From positions 12,155-76,154 of the forward strand of contig JBBRNH010000015.1 of the NCBI GenBank assembly GCA_038230415.1: a stretch of 64,000 nt of DNA, given 5' to 3'. This DNA is from JBBRNH01 sp038230415 (GTDB lineage Bacteria > Bacteroidota > Bacteroidia > Cytophagales > Spirosomataceae). This document shows positions 39,340 through 46,122 of the stretch, in pieces. Under the pieces are notes generated by a model that saw only the letters and a program-made list of their open reading frames with translations, searched no databases and had not been told where the DNA came from. Position 1 is the stretch's first letter. Every line of letters starts with the position of its first letter. Made by a program: the position numbers and the translations under genes.

Positions 39340-40962
39340 GTGGTAGATAGCGTTAAAATGGCTTGTGGCTCTGTTGACTATATCCGGTGGCTGTTGGCCC
39401 CCGAATTGGCTCAAAACGGCTTCCCGTTGGCCTTTATGGAGCAAACGGGCGAGATTTTACGGATAAAGCGGGTAGCGACGTATAAAGGTCTAACGTTCAC
39501 ACTGATTCCGTCAGGAGAATCCGGGTATCGGTTGGAAATATCCGGTTCATTGCACCGCTACCACAACGGCGGAACGGACAATAGTAGCCGGTTCGGGGTA
39601 GCTGACATACAGGCGGTGATAATGGATTTGGTCGAACGGTTTGGCATAGTGCCGGACAAAACGCCACTTGAAAACCTTGAAATTGGCGTGAATATCGGCC
39701 TACCCTTTAGCCCGTTGCGCGTGATTAACGCGGCTGTTGTGTGCCATAACAAAGGCTTTGCACCCATAAATGCCGGACGGTTGTACTTGGGCAAACGGTG
39801 CGTCTTATCGGAGTATGAGGTGAAGATTTATGATAAAGGTAAGCAAATCGGCAACCCCGGTTTAAACCTGCTACGGGTTGAGGTAAAGGTTAGAAAGATG
39901 CGTCAATTACGGGACTACGGTATCAAAACGCTGGCTGATTTGAGCGACCCGGCCAAACTTCGGCCATTGGTTGAATTGCTGTTATCGGCCCTTGCCAACA
40001 CAGTTTTTATTGACCCTTGCGCCAACCTCGACCCATTGACCGAATCCGAACGAACGACTTTCTATAAGTTGAGAGACCCGCTAACGTGGAGCCGTAAGAA
40101 TCCTATAATGAACTATTGGAAGCGGCAAGATTACCAGCAACGACTAAGCCTAATCTTAGAAAAATGCAACGTGTTCGACTATCAAACCGACCTCTATAAA
40201 CGAGTTACGGACGAATGGCAAACGCTGTCTTGCGAAGCCGAAACCGCCCCCGCAATCTGTGGGCAAACGGATACAGGTGAAGCAGTTGAAAAAGCTATGA
40301 TTTCACCGCTTGAATGTGTGGGTGAAATCATAGCTACACCCCTCCAAATCGCAACCCAAAAAGACGGAGGTTGTCTCTTACCCGATGTACCCCAAAACCG
40401 GGTTTGTCTGTCCTGCGAAAAACCCTTAACGGGTCAACGGGTAGGCAGTCTGTTTTGCTCGGAAAAGTACAACGGCGCAAAAGCCGCCCGGCACTGTCGC
40501 AACCGGGATTCTAACCAGCGACGAACCAAACGAAACCAGATTATGAGAGCCAAAGAACGAAACCAGTTTTTACGCATAACCTACACCGTAGGCGGTCAAT
40601 CATACAGTGAGATTCTACATAGTTCAGAGGTGGCCGTTAGTCGGCATTACCTCAACACGGTGCTATCGGTTGAGATTTTGGCGGGTTGCCCCGGCGTTGA
40701 TTTGTTCGGGGCAAAATGTTCGGGTAGTTGTGATAACTGCCAATCTCGACACATACCCGGTTCTGCCGCTCGCGCTCTGCTGGCAGAGTTGACCAACGAA
40801 AACGGCCCCGGTTCGCCCGGCCCCAAAATGCCCGGCGTAGATTTGCCCAGCGTGGATTTGCCCGGCGTGGATTCGCTCGGCGTGGATTCGCCCGGCGTTC
40901 CCCTCGACCATGCCGCGCCCGGTAGTCTGCTGGCAGAGGTGGCCGGGTTGGTCAGTGGGTAG
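39340..40962 (+). CDS. Replication-initiator-like protein (filamentous-phage gpII/Rep type) with Cys motif
   Basis: The reading frame is open from 39205, but I take the GTG at 39340, which gives M-VDSVKMACGSVDYIRWLL; phage/plasmid gpII-like Rep proteins usually open with such an 'IDSVK' strand. The product is about 540 residues. Rep-like landmarks: LENLEIGVNIGLPF, YEVKIYDKGKQIGNPG, LLRVEVKVRKMRQLRDYGIKTLADLSD. A Cys cluster follows at about 355-390 (CLSCEKPLTG, FCSEKYNGAKAARHCRNRDSN), seen in related Bacteroidota proteins. The tail is a short PGVDL/LGVDS repeat ending LLAEVAGLVSG. Family assignment is by pattern memory; rolling-circle replication or mobilisation is inferred. Confidence 0.6.
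   Translation: MVDSVKMACGSVDYIRWLLAPELAQNGFPLAFMEQTGEILRIKRVATYKGLTFTLIPSGESGYRLEISGSLHRYHNGGTDNSSRFGVADIQAVIMDLVERFGIVPDKTPLENLEIGVNIGLPFSPLRVINAAVVCHNKGFAPINAGRLYLGKRCVLSEYEVKIYDKGKQIGNPGLNLLRVEVKVRKMRQLRDYGIKTLADLSDPAKLRPLVELLLSALANTVFIDPCANLDPLTESERTTFYKLRDPLTWSRKNPIMNYWKRQDYQQRLSLILEKCNVFDYQTDLYKRVTDEWQTLSCEAETAPAICGQTDTGEAVEKAMISPLECVGEIIATPLQIATQKDGGCLLPDVPQNRVCLSCEKPLTGQRVGSLFCSEKYNGAKAARHCRNRDSNQRRTKRNQIMRAKERNQFLRITYTVGGQSYSEILHSSEVAVSRHYLNTVLSVEILAGCPGVDLFGAKCSGSCDNCQSRHIPGSAARALLAELTNENGPGSPGPKMPGVDLPSVDLPGVDSLGVDSPGVPLDHAAPGSLLAEVAGLVSG
40930..40950 (+). repeat. Island repeat CTGGCAGAGGTGGCCGG, copy 2 (within the Rep-like gene)
   Basis: Identical over 21 bp to 37284-37304. It encodes the last residues of the Rep-like protein. 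A degenerate copy (CTGGCAGAGTTGACC) is at 40780. Confidence 0.6.
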
Positions 40963-41021
40963 TGTGTGGGTTGGTGGCCGTGCCGTTGTTCGGTGCCGTT
41001 CGGCCCCCGGTGGCCTACTTA

Positions 41022-41042
41022 CTGGCAGAGGTGGCCGGATTG
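41022..41042 (+). repeat. Island repeat CTGGCAGAGGTGGCCGG, copy 3
   Basis: Differs from copies 1 and 2 by one base (GGATTG for GGGTTG). Like copy 1 it is preceded by a CCCCCGGTGG word. Noncoding. Confidence 0.6.
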
Positions 41043-41148
41043 GTTTGGGGGAGAGCGGTTAAAGTTAGGTTTAAATGCCGCTTAAATCGGGCTTAAATCG
41101 GGTGGCCGTTCAAAAACTACGCACCTCTGCCAGTGAACAGGTTTACGC

Positions 41149-41340
41149 CTAAAAATCAATGGTTATAAAGGTGGTTCCCGGTTTTGTATCAAAACCAACC
41201 CTAAAACTACGCACCCATTTTATAGGCTGTTCGTACCCCCGCCAAACGGCATAAAACGCGCCATTTTGGGGGTCAATTAGCCCCGAAAAGCCCGGAGAGC
41301 GGGGTAAAGTGTCTGAAAAAGCAGAGTAGGGGTAAATCAA
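41149..41340 (-). CDS. Possible small ORF in the island control region
   Basis: A 63-residue ORF (MIYPYSAFSDTLPRS ... KWVRSFRVGFDTKPGTTFITIDF) with reasonable composition and a protein-like C-terminal strand pattern. It contains one of the AAACTACGCAC repeats on its antisense strand. No homologue or start signal is recognised; it may be a remnant or chance. Confidence 0.22.
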   Translation of the reverse strand: MIYPYSAFSDTLPRSPGFSGLIDPQNGAFYAVWRGYEQPIKWVRSFRVGFDTKPGTTFITIDF

Positions 41341-41369
41341 TTTTCGTATCAGTGAGCAATCAAGAAACT

Positions 41370-41391
41370 ACGCACTATTGGGGTAGTGCGT
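41370..41391. promoter_or_regulatory. Inverted-repeat operator candidate
   Basis: ACGCACTA and TAGTGCGT are separated by TTGGGG and followed by a further TACTACGCAA. The site is about 70 nt upstream of the HTH gene at 41460 and includes one iteron, so it is a natural target for that protein or for Rep. Confidence 0.45.
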
Positions 41392-41459
41392 ACTACGCAA
41401 CAACGACCCCGCCCAAATTTAGAAACGGCTTACATTCATCTTGGATAAATCAGTAGTTT

Positions 41460-41807
41460 ATGAACAGTACGCAACCAACGCCCTCGACCCCGGCAAGCAT
41501 CCGGGAACGGGCCTATCAGTATCACGTCAAAGGGTTGACGTGTGCCGAAATTGCCAAATTATTAGACCTTTCGCCCCGAACGGTCGAACGGTATAGTTTG
41601 GCAGAGAAATGGCGGGAACGGGCCAACCCGCAACCATTGGCAGAGCGGGCCAAAGCCTTGCAGAAACAGGGTTTTTCTTACGCACAGATAGCCCGAACGC
41701 TGGCAGTGGGAAAGAGTACGGTTTACGGCTATTTGCGATCAGCAAAGCAGAGAACAGGAAACCCCGTTGGCAGTGAGAACGGGGTTTCCAACGGTGCTAA
41801 AAAATAG
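41460..41807 (+). CDS. Double helix-turn-helix DNA-binding protein
   Basis: The 115-residue protein contains two resolvase/sigma-4-like HTH motifs: residues about 14-45 (ERAYQYHVKGLTCAEIAKLLDLSPRTVERY) and about 62-95 (ERAKALQKQGFSYAQIARTLAVGKSTVYGYLRSAK). Each is followed by a basic stretch. The tail GNPVGSENGVSNGAKK is encoded by a 12-bp-stem hairpin at 41757-41789. Probably a regulator of the island's Rep or integrase genes, or a small-terminase-like DNA recogniser. The upstream region holds clustered repeats that could be its operators. Confidence 0.7.
   Translation: MNSTQPTPSTPASIRERAYQYHVKGLTCAEIAKLLDLSPRTVERYSLAEKWRERANPQPLAERAKALQKQGFSYAQIARTLAVGKSTVYGYLRSAKQRTGNPVGSENGVSNGAKK
41757..41789. 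terminator. Hairpin at the 3' end of the double-HTH gene
   Basis: GGAAACCCCGTT (41757-41768) and AACGGGGTTTCC (41778-41789) form a perfect 12-bp stem with a 9-nt loop. It lies within the last codons of the gene, 19 nt before its stop and 25 nt from the stop of the convergent gene. Confidence 0.5.
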
Positions 41808-41814
41808 TTGATGG

Positions 41815-42210
41815 TTATTTTTTATTGTCATACTTACGGGGTTCGTAAGGGATTGCTCGAACCAAGCGCGTACCCCATTCGGGAATTTCACGGACGCAAT
41901 CGGGCGGAATTACGCCCCGCGCAATCCAATTTGTTACGACCATTCGTGAACCCAATCCAAACTGTTTGGCGTATTCGGTAGCTGATACCCATTCAGTCGG
42001 TGAATAAGTAGCTTTGATTTCGGCCAATGCTGCCTTTGCCTGTTCAAGTTGGGTGCGGCTGTCAGCATTGGTAGTGATTAACTTTTGAAGGAGTGCGTTT
42101 TGAACATCGGGCGTTATAGGGGCAACTTGCCGTAGGTGTTCGGCTATTGCTTGCAAATCGGCTAAAGTTGCGGCCTGTTCAATTTTTGAGATTAATTCTT
42201 GGTCTCCCAT
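41815..42210 (-). CDS. Helix-turn-helix protein with coiled-coil N-terminus
   Basis: The 131-residue product has a helical N-terminal half (ISKIEQAATLADLQAIAEHLRQVAP ... QLEQAKAALAEIKAT, a likely dimerisation helix). The C-terminal MerR/excisionase-like DNA-binding domain is WVSATEYAKQFGLGSRMVVTNWIARGVIPPDCVREIPEWGTRLVRAIPY (about 79-125). It is convergent with the double-HTH gene (7 nt between stops) and on the same strand as the methyltransferase gene, whose end is 167 bp upstream. A 10-bp inverted repeat immediately before its ATG suggests autoregulation. Confidence 0.7.
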   Translation of the reverse strand: MGDQELISKIEQAATLADLQAIAEHLRQVAPITPDVQNALLQKLITTNADSRTQLEQAKAALAEIKATYSPTEWVSATEYAKQFGLGSRMVVTNWIARGVIPPDCVREIPEWGTRLVRAIPYEPRKYDNKK

Positions 42211-42215
42211 TATGT

Positions 42216-42242
42216 CTAATTGTTTGTTATGAAAACAATTAG
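42216..42242. promoter_or_regulatory. 10-bp inverted repeat upstream of the minus-strand HTH gene
   Basis: CTAATTGTTT (42216-42225) and AAACAATTAG (42233-42242) are perfectly complementary with a 7-nt spacer, 5 nt before the ATG of the HTH gene. Operator or leader hairpin. Confidence 0.45.
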
Positions 42243-42377
42243 AGTAGGTAATAGTTCATAAAGTGGCATGAAATTATGATTAGGCTACCAAAGCTGCTGC
42301 TACCTCCATATTGGGTTGTGAAATTAGCGGCCTTACGTTGTGTTGTTTGAGTTGCTTTGTGGTTTGCCAGGTGTATG

Positions 42378-44042
42378 TCAAAATAAGCCTAACTGGTTGT
42401 CTTGGGCCTTTTCTTGGGCCGCTTTTACCACATCTATCCTTTGGTTGAGGGGAATACGGATTCGTTCGCCGGATAGAATCTGCTCAACACTGATTACCTC
42501 AATTTTGGGGTATGTACTGCCAAAAAGTTCGTTGGTGTAAAAGCCGTATTTCTTGGATTCTTTCACAAGGTTGTCCATTGTGTTGAGCGTTAGCAGATAA
42601 CCCATTGCGGCCTTTTCGCGCTCTACCGTGCCGAATAATTCACGTACTACGGCGGGGGTTAAAGTCTCGTTTGATTTGACGCTGAAAATAACGGGTTTCA
42701 GGCTTTGCCCGTCCTTACCGTCACTATCCAACACAAAGGCTAATCCGTCAACGCCCCCGTCTCCCCCTTTCTTCTCGTTTATGATTGCCCGGTTCTGGGA
42801 GAATGTCAATACGGCCCATTTCTCAAACTCTTTCCGGGTACGGTCATCTTTTTTGTGGGCCAATGCTACGGCAGATGCCATATCTTTTGGTACGCCCGAT
42901 AGTTTGACGGTTTCTAAAGCCGTTTTGCCGTAGGTGTCTTCTAATCGTTTGAGGATGAGGGCAATACTTTGGTAAGTAATGTCAATGCCAATCCATTTAC
43001 GGCCTAACCGTTGGGCAACGGCAACGGTTGTGCCGCAACCGCAATACGCATCTAACACCGTATCGCCTTCGTTGCTGCTGGCTTGTATAATTCGTTCTAA
43101 CAAGGCTTCGGGCTTTTGGGTTGGATAGCCCAAACGTTCGGTGGCTTGCGAGTTGATAGGGGGAATATCGTCCCATACAGTAGGCATTGTAACTCCTTTC
43201 TGTTCTTCCAAAAACCTAACTAAGTAGGGAGTGCCGGATTTCGACCACTCAATCAAACCACCCTCATCTAACTTTTCTAATTTTTCTCTGATTACACGCC
43301 AACCCCAAGCGGGTTTATATCCCTTATATTCATAAGCTAAATTTGGCCGCTCTCCCATGCTGGCAGAACGAATTATGTTATCCAATCTGTAAGCCCTTCC
43401 TAACTCATCCTTACGGTTGTAATGGCTTTTGATATATTTCTCGCTGTGGGTTAGGTGCTGTTCATTCCATGCAAAATCTTTACCTTTTACATAATAGAAA
43501 ATATTATCATTTATCACTGCAAACCTCTTTGCGTCATTGTGGGAACTTGTGCGTTTCCAAATAACTTCGTTTCGATAATCCCCGCCCTGACTGCAAAAAA
43601 CCGCGTCTAAAACGATTTTAAGATAATGGCTGGCCGATGGGTCACAATGGAGATAGAACGAACCCGTAGGGGTTAAAATCCGGTGTATCTCCACTATCCG
43701 CAAGGTCATAGAAACGACATACGCCAACAAAGAGCCTTTGCCCAACACCTTCGTAAGTCCGTCAATGAGGTTGATAGTTTGGGCCGAAAACGAGCCGTTG
43801 TAGTTCACCGAACGCGGCCCGGTCAGAATTTCGGCTAACCCTTGTTCGGCGTTAGTGTCCCATGTCCACGTATCAACAAAGGCTTGTGCTTGCGCTTTGT
43901 CTTCACGGCCAACGTTGTTGTAAATCTGGTTGTAGTTCCGTTTGGAGTTAAACGGCGGGTCTATGTAACACAAATCAACGGATTCGTCTTTGATGTACTT
44001 ACGGAGTATGGCTAAGTTATCGCCATAAAAAAGCTGGTTCAT
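42378..44042 (-). CDS. DNA methyltransferase fused to an Mrr-like nuclease domain
   Basis: The 554-residue protein begins with a beta-class amino-methyltransferase domain. Motif IV DPPF is at residues 28-31 (CYIDPPFNSKRNY) and precedes motif I (DAYCGCGTT, about 328-337), the order typical of many N6-adenine enzymes. NSQATERLGYPTQKPEALLERII is the family's conserved target-side segment. A C-terminal domain of about 150 residues has an Mrr/PD-(D/E)xK look: KGGDGGVDGLAFV then PVIFSVKSNET, with the candidate D about 431 and K about 455. This methylase-Mrr architecture is known in databases. Whether it restricts, only modifies, or acts as a solo enzyme is open. No separate restriction gene is in the island. 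Confidence 0.85.
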   Translation of the reverse strand: MNQLFYGDNLAILRKYIKDESVDLCYIDPPFNSKRNYNQIYNNVGREDKAQAQAFVDTWTWDTNAEQGLAEILTGPRSVNYNGSFSAQTINLIDGLTKVLGKGSLLAYVVSMTLRIVEIHRILTPTGSFYLHCDPSASHYLKIVLDAVFCSQGGDYRNEVIWKRTSSHNDAKRFAVINDNIFYYVKGKDFAWNEQHLTHSEKYIKSHYNRKDELGRAYRLDNIIRSASMGERPNLAYEYKGYKPAWGWRVIREKLEKLDEGGLIEWSKSGTPYLVRFLEEQKGVTMPTVWDDIPPINSQATERLGYPTQKPEALLERIIQASSNEGDTVLDAYCGCGTTVAVAQRLGRKWIGIDITYQSIALILKRLEDTYGKTALETVKLSGVPKDMASAVALAHKKDDRTRKEFEKWAVLTFSQNRAIINEKKGGDGGVDGLAFVLDSDGKDGQSLKPVIFSVKSNETLTPAVVRELFGTVEREKAAMGYLLTLNTMDNLVKESKKYGFYTNELFGSTYPKIEVISVEQILSGERIRIPLNQRIDVVKAAQEKAQDNQLGLF

Positions 44043-44249
44043 GGAGCAAAGGCGGGGTAAAAGTGGTACGTTTTGAATAGGTGGCTAAAGTAGCAAGTTT
44101 GGCGGTTCTTGTGCTATGTTTTGAACAGGTCTTTTATTGTCAATCGCCATTCGTTCACTGTTCACGGCTTTAAGGCATTGGCTTACTGGCAGAGGTGGCC
44201 GCGCCGTTGGTGATAGGCTCAAAGCGTCCCCCGGAAAGGCTTTTCGCTG

Positions 44250-44275
44250 ATTCCGTCCCCCAATCCGTCCCCCGG
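44250..44275 (+). repeat. Terminal 26-bp direct repeat, right copy
   Basis: Perfect copy of 35810-35835. A third, shorter relative (GCGTCCCCCGG) is 26 bp before it. The distance to the attachment site is 55 bp here and 119 bp at the left end. Confidence 0.7.
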
Positions 44276-44283
44276 ACGGAAAT

Positions 44284-44323
44284 AAAAAACCTCAACTAAC
44301 TGATTATCAGAAAGTTGAGGTTT
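44284..44323 (-). terminator. Island-supplied terminator for tRNA-Leu
   Basis: AAACCTCAACT (44287-44297) pairs with AGTTGAGGTTT (44313-44323); the loop itself holds CTGATTATCAG. On the minus strand the stem ends in T6 (44289-44284). It begins 8 nt beyond the tRNA 3' end. Confidence 0.75.
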
Positions 44324-44331
44324 AGGTAATG

Positions 44332-44415
44332 TGCCGAAGGCGAGACTCGAACTCGCATGTCCGTAAAGACACACGCCCCTGAAACGTGCGTGTCTACCAA
44401 TTTCACCACTTCGGC
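44332..44415 (-). tRNA. tRNA-Leu, anticodon CAG
   Basis: An 84-nt leucine tRNA with long variable arm. On the minus strand the acceptor GCCGAAG (5') pairs with CTTCGGC (3'); the D-arm contains AATTGGTAGAC; the anticodon stem CACGT/GCGTG encloses the loop TTCAGGG, so the anticodon is CAG; the variable arm is TGTC...GACA; the T-stem GCGAG/CTCGC encloses TTCGAGT. CCA is not encoded. The 3' 20 nt are the island's attachment core, and the gene remains intact after integration. Confidence 0.95.
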
Positions 44416-44441
44416 AGCTGCACTACCCCTATTTGGGACTG

Positions 44442-44473
44442 CAAAGGTAGTATAACACCCGTGTTTTTCACAA
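44442..44473 (-). promoter_or_regulatory. Promoter of tRNA-Leu
   Basis: On the minus strand TTG (44471-44473), 21 nt, then TACCTTTG (44442-44449), a full match to the Bacteroidota consensus, 26 nt before the mature tRNA start. Confidence 0.7.
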
Positions 44474-44539
44474 GCAACCGGGATGAAATTTTTCGTCCGG
44501 TTGCTTGTAGTCTCCAATCAGGTCGTTTTCGGACAGGTG

Positions 44540-45934
44540 CTACAAGTTTACGGCTTCCAGCATATCCGGGATGTGGACATTGGTAAAACCGGCTTCTTCG
44601 AGGTGGGTTTGCCAAACCTGTTGCGTGTCATAATCACCATGCACCAGAAACAGGCCTTTGACCAATACCGGGTTCTGGCAACGCAGAAACTGCAACATCT
44701 CCACCCAGTCGCCGTGCGCCGAAAATGAGTCCATCACCACCACCTCGGCATTCACATCAAACTGTTCGCCGAAGATATTCACGGTTTTGTCGCCCCGTTT
44801 CAAGGCTCCGGCTAAGGTGTCCGGCCCGGCGTAGCCCACCAGCAGAATGGTATTGCGGGGGTCTTCAACGTTATTTTTGATGTGATGTTTGATGCGCCCG
44901 GCCTCGGCCATGCCCGACGATGAGATGATGACAGCCGGGCCAACCACCTGATTGATTGCCTTGGAGTCTTCTACGTCTGAGACATAATGCAGGTTGGGGA
45001 AGTTAAAGGCATCACCGTCTTTCTTGATGTAGGCCAGAATCTCCGGGTTGAAATCTTCTTCGTGGTCGCGCATGACATCGGTGGCTTTTACCGACATCGG
45101 GCTGTCCACAAATACGGGCAGCGTCGGTAATTCGCCCGCGCTGGCGAGTTGGTCGAGGGCGTAAATCAATTCCTGGGTGCGGTCAACGGAAAAGGCCGGA
45201 ATAATAATTTTGCCCTGCCGCTTCACGCACGTTTCCTGCACCACCCGCAGCAGGTGGGCCTTCATGTCGGGTTCGGGTTCGTGGCGTTTGTCGCCATAGG
45301 TGCTTTCGCAGATGATGTAATCGGCCTGCGGAAACGGGTCATATTGCCGGAGAATATGATCGTTCGGGCGGCCAATATCGCCACTGAAAAACAGCCGTTT
45401 GGTTTTGTTCTCCTCGCTGATAGTCAGGCTGATAGCCGCACTGCCGAGGATATGTGCGGTGTCGGTATAGAGCAGGTCAACGCCGGGGCTGATGGTTTTG
45501 GGCTGGTTATACGGCACGGTCTGCATGAGGCCCAAAGCGGTCTGCACATCAGTAGCGTCATACAGGGCTTCGAGAATGGGACGGCCTTGTTTTGCCCGCC
45601 GTCTGTTGACCCGTTCCAGATCGGTTTCCTGAATCCGGGCCGAATCCATGAGCATAATCCGGCACAGATCAGCCGTAGCCGGGGTGCAGTAAATCGGCCC
45701 CCGGAACCCCTGCCGCACTAAACGCGGCACCAGCCCGGTGTGGTCAATGTGGGCGTGCGACAGCACGAGAATATCAACCGAAGCGGCATCGAAATGAAAC
45801 GTCTGGTTGAGGTCGTCGGTGTTAATGCCCTGAAACAGACCGCAATCGAGCAGGATTTTCTGGCCGTTGTTGAGCGTCAGGAGGTGCTTGGAGCCGGTGA
45901 CTTGCCGGGCCGCGCCAAAAAATTGGAGGTGCAT
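44540..45934 (-). CDS. Beta-CASP metallo-beta-lactamase-fold (RNA-processing-type) hydrolase
   Basis: From the ATG at 45932-45934 (MHLQFFGAARQVTGSKHLLTL) the product is 464 residues. It has the MBL metal motif HxHxDH (LSHAHIDHTGLVPRL, about residues 53-67), the beta-CASP domain (IIPAFSVDRTQELIYAL, VFVDSPMSVKAT, IISSSGMAEAGRIKHHIKNN) and the C-terminal RMMBL segment with AEVVVMDSFSAHGDWVEML. This is the plan of YSH1/CPSF-73-like and RNase J-like nucleases; the bacterial members are probable RNA exo- or endonucleases. The longer start at 45985 overlaps the upstream terminator region. Confidence 0.85.
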   Translation of the reverse strand: MHLQFFGAARQVTGSKHLLTLNNGQKILLDCGLFQGINTDDLNQTFHFDAASVDILVLSHAHIDHTGLVPRLVRQGFRGPIYCTPATADLCRIMLMDSARIQETDLERVNRRRAKQGRPILEALYDATDVQTALGLMQTVPYNQPKTISPGVDLLYTDTAHILGSAAISLTISEENKTKRLFFSGDIGRPNDHILRQYDPFPQADYIICESTYGDKRHEPEPDMKAHLLRVVQETCVKRQGKIIIPAFSVDRTQELIYALDQLASAGELPTLPVFVDSPMSVKATDVMRDHEEDFNPEILAYIKKDGDAFNFPNLHYVSDVEDSKAINQVVGPAVIISSSGMAEAGRIKHHIKNNVEDPRNTILLVGYAGPDTLAGALKRGDKTVNIFGEQFDVNAEVVVMDSFSAHGDWVEMLQFLRCQNPVLVKGLFLVHGDYDTQQVWQTHLEEAGFTNVHIPDMLEAVNL

Positions 45935-45968
45935 TTTGTACGGATTTAGTGGCGGTAAAGTAAGCACA

Positions 45969-46002
45969 AAAAAGCCGCCCCTCAATTCGGGAGCGGCTTT
46001 CC
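45969..46002 (-). terminator. Terminator of the outer-membrane beta-barrel gene
   Basis: AAAGCCGC (45971-45978) and GCGGCTTT (45993-46000) form the stem; on the minus strand it runs into T6. It lies between the barrel-protein stop and the metallo-hydrolase start. Confidence 0.65.
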
Positions 46003-46028
46003 GGTTTTCTTAACCTATTCTGTGCTGT

Positions 46029-46122
46029 AGTGGCAAGTGATTGGTGGTCAGTGGCAAGTTGGCTGACGCACGAGTAATTCTGCGTCAGCCAACTTGCCAC
46101 TGACCACCAATCACCTGCCACT
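46029..46122. repeat. Near-perfect 42-bp inverted repeat
   Basis: Arm 46029-46070 is complementary to 46081-46122 with a single mismatch; the loop is 10 nt (CGAGTAATTC). Each arm contains two GTGGCAAGT words. It touches the stop codon of the minus-strand barrel gene (46121-46123) and precedes the separate terminator at 45969-46002. Confidence 0.8.

Larger units (their letters stand above)
40963..41459. other. Repeat-rich noncoding region of the island (candidate origin/control region)
   Basis: About 500 bp without a convincing gene. It holds island repeat copies at 41022-41042 and, inverted, 41122-41134; three copies of AAACTACGCAC (in 41113-41125, 41203-41215 and 41365-41375); two TTAAATCGGG words near 41082-41103; and an inverted repeat ACGCACTA/TAGTGCGT at 41370-41391. 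Iteron-like spacing and position between the Rep-like gene and an HTH gene suggest a replication or regulatory region. Confidence 0.5.
44043..44331. other. Noncoding right end of the island
   Basis: About 290 bp between the methyltransferase start and the tRNA. It contains the 15-bp island repeat core (44186-44200), a GCGTCCCCCGG word (44224-44234), the 26-bp terminal repeat (44250-44275) and the island-borne tRNA terminator (44284-44323). No gene is seen. Confidence 0.6.
35671..44351. mobile_element. Integrated genetic element at tRNA-Leu(CAG)
   Basis: An island of about 8.7 kb is bounded by the 22-bp tRNA-derived repeats, with a tyrosine recombinase gene next to the left end. Contents in order: integrase, hypothetical protein, excisionase-like HTH, hypothetical protein, Rep/gpII-like protein, a 0.5-kb repeat-rich noncoding region, HTH protein, a second HTH protein on the minus strand, and a methyltransferase-Mrr fusion. 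Two 26-bp direct repeats lie just inside the ends. No conjugation, capsid or coat gene is recognised. It therefore looks like an integrative, possibly replicating and mobilisable element with restriction-type cargo. Confidence 0.85.

Noticed and set aside
35671..44351. Prophage interpretation of the island
   Set aside because: No terminase large subunit, capsid, portal, tail, coat or Zot-like genes are visible; only integrase, regulators, a Rep-like protein and a methylase-nuclease.
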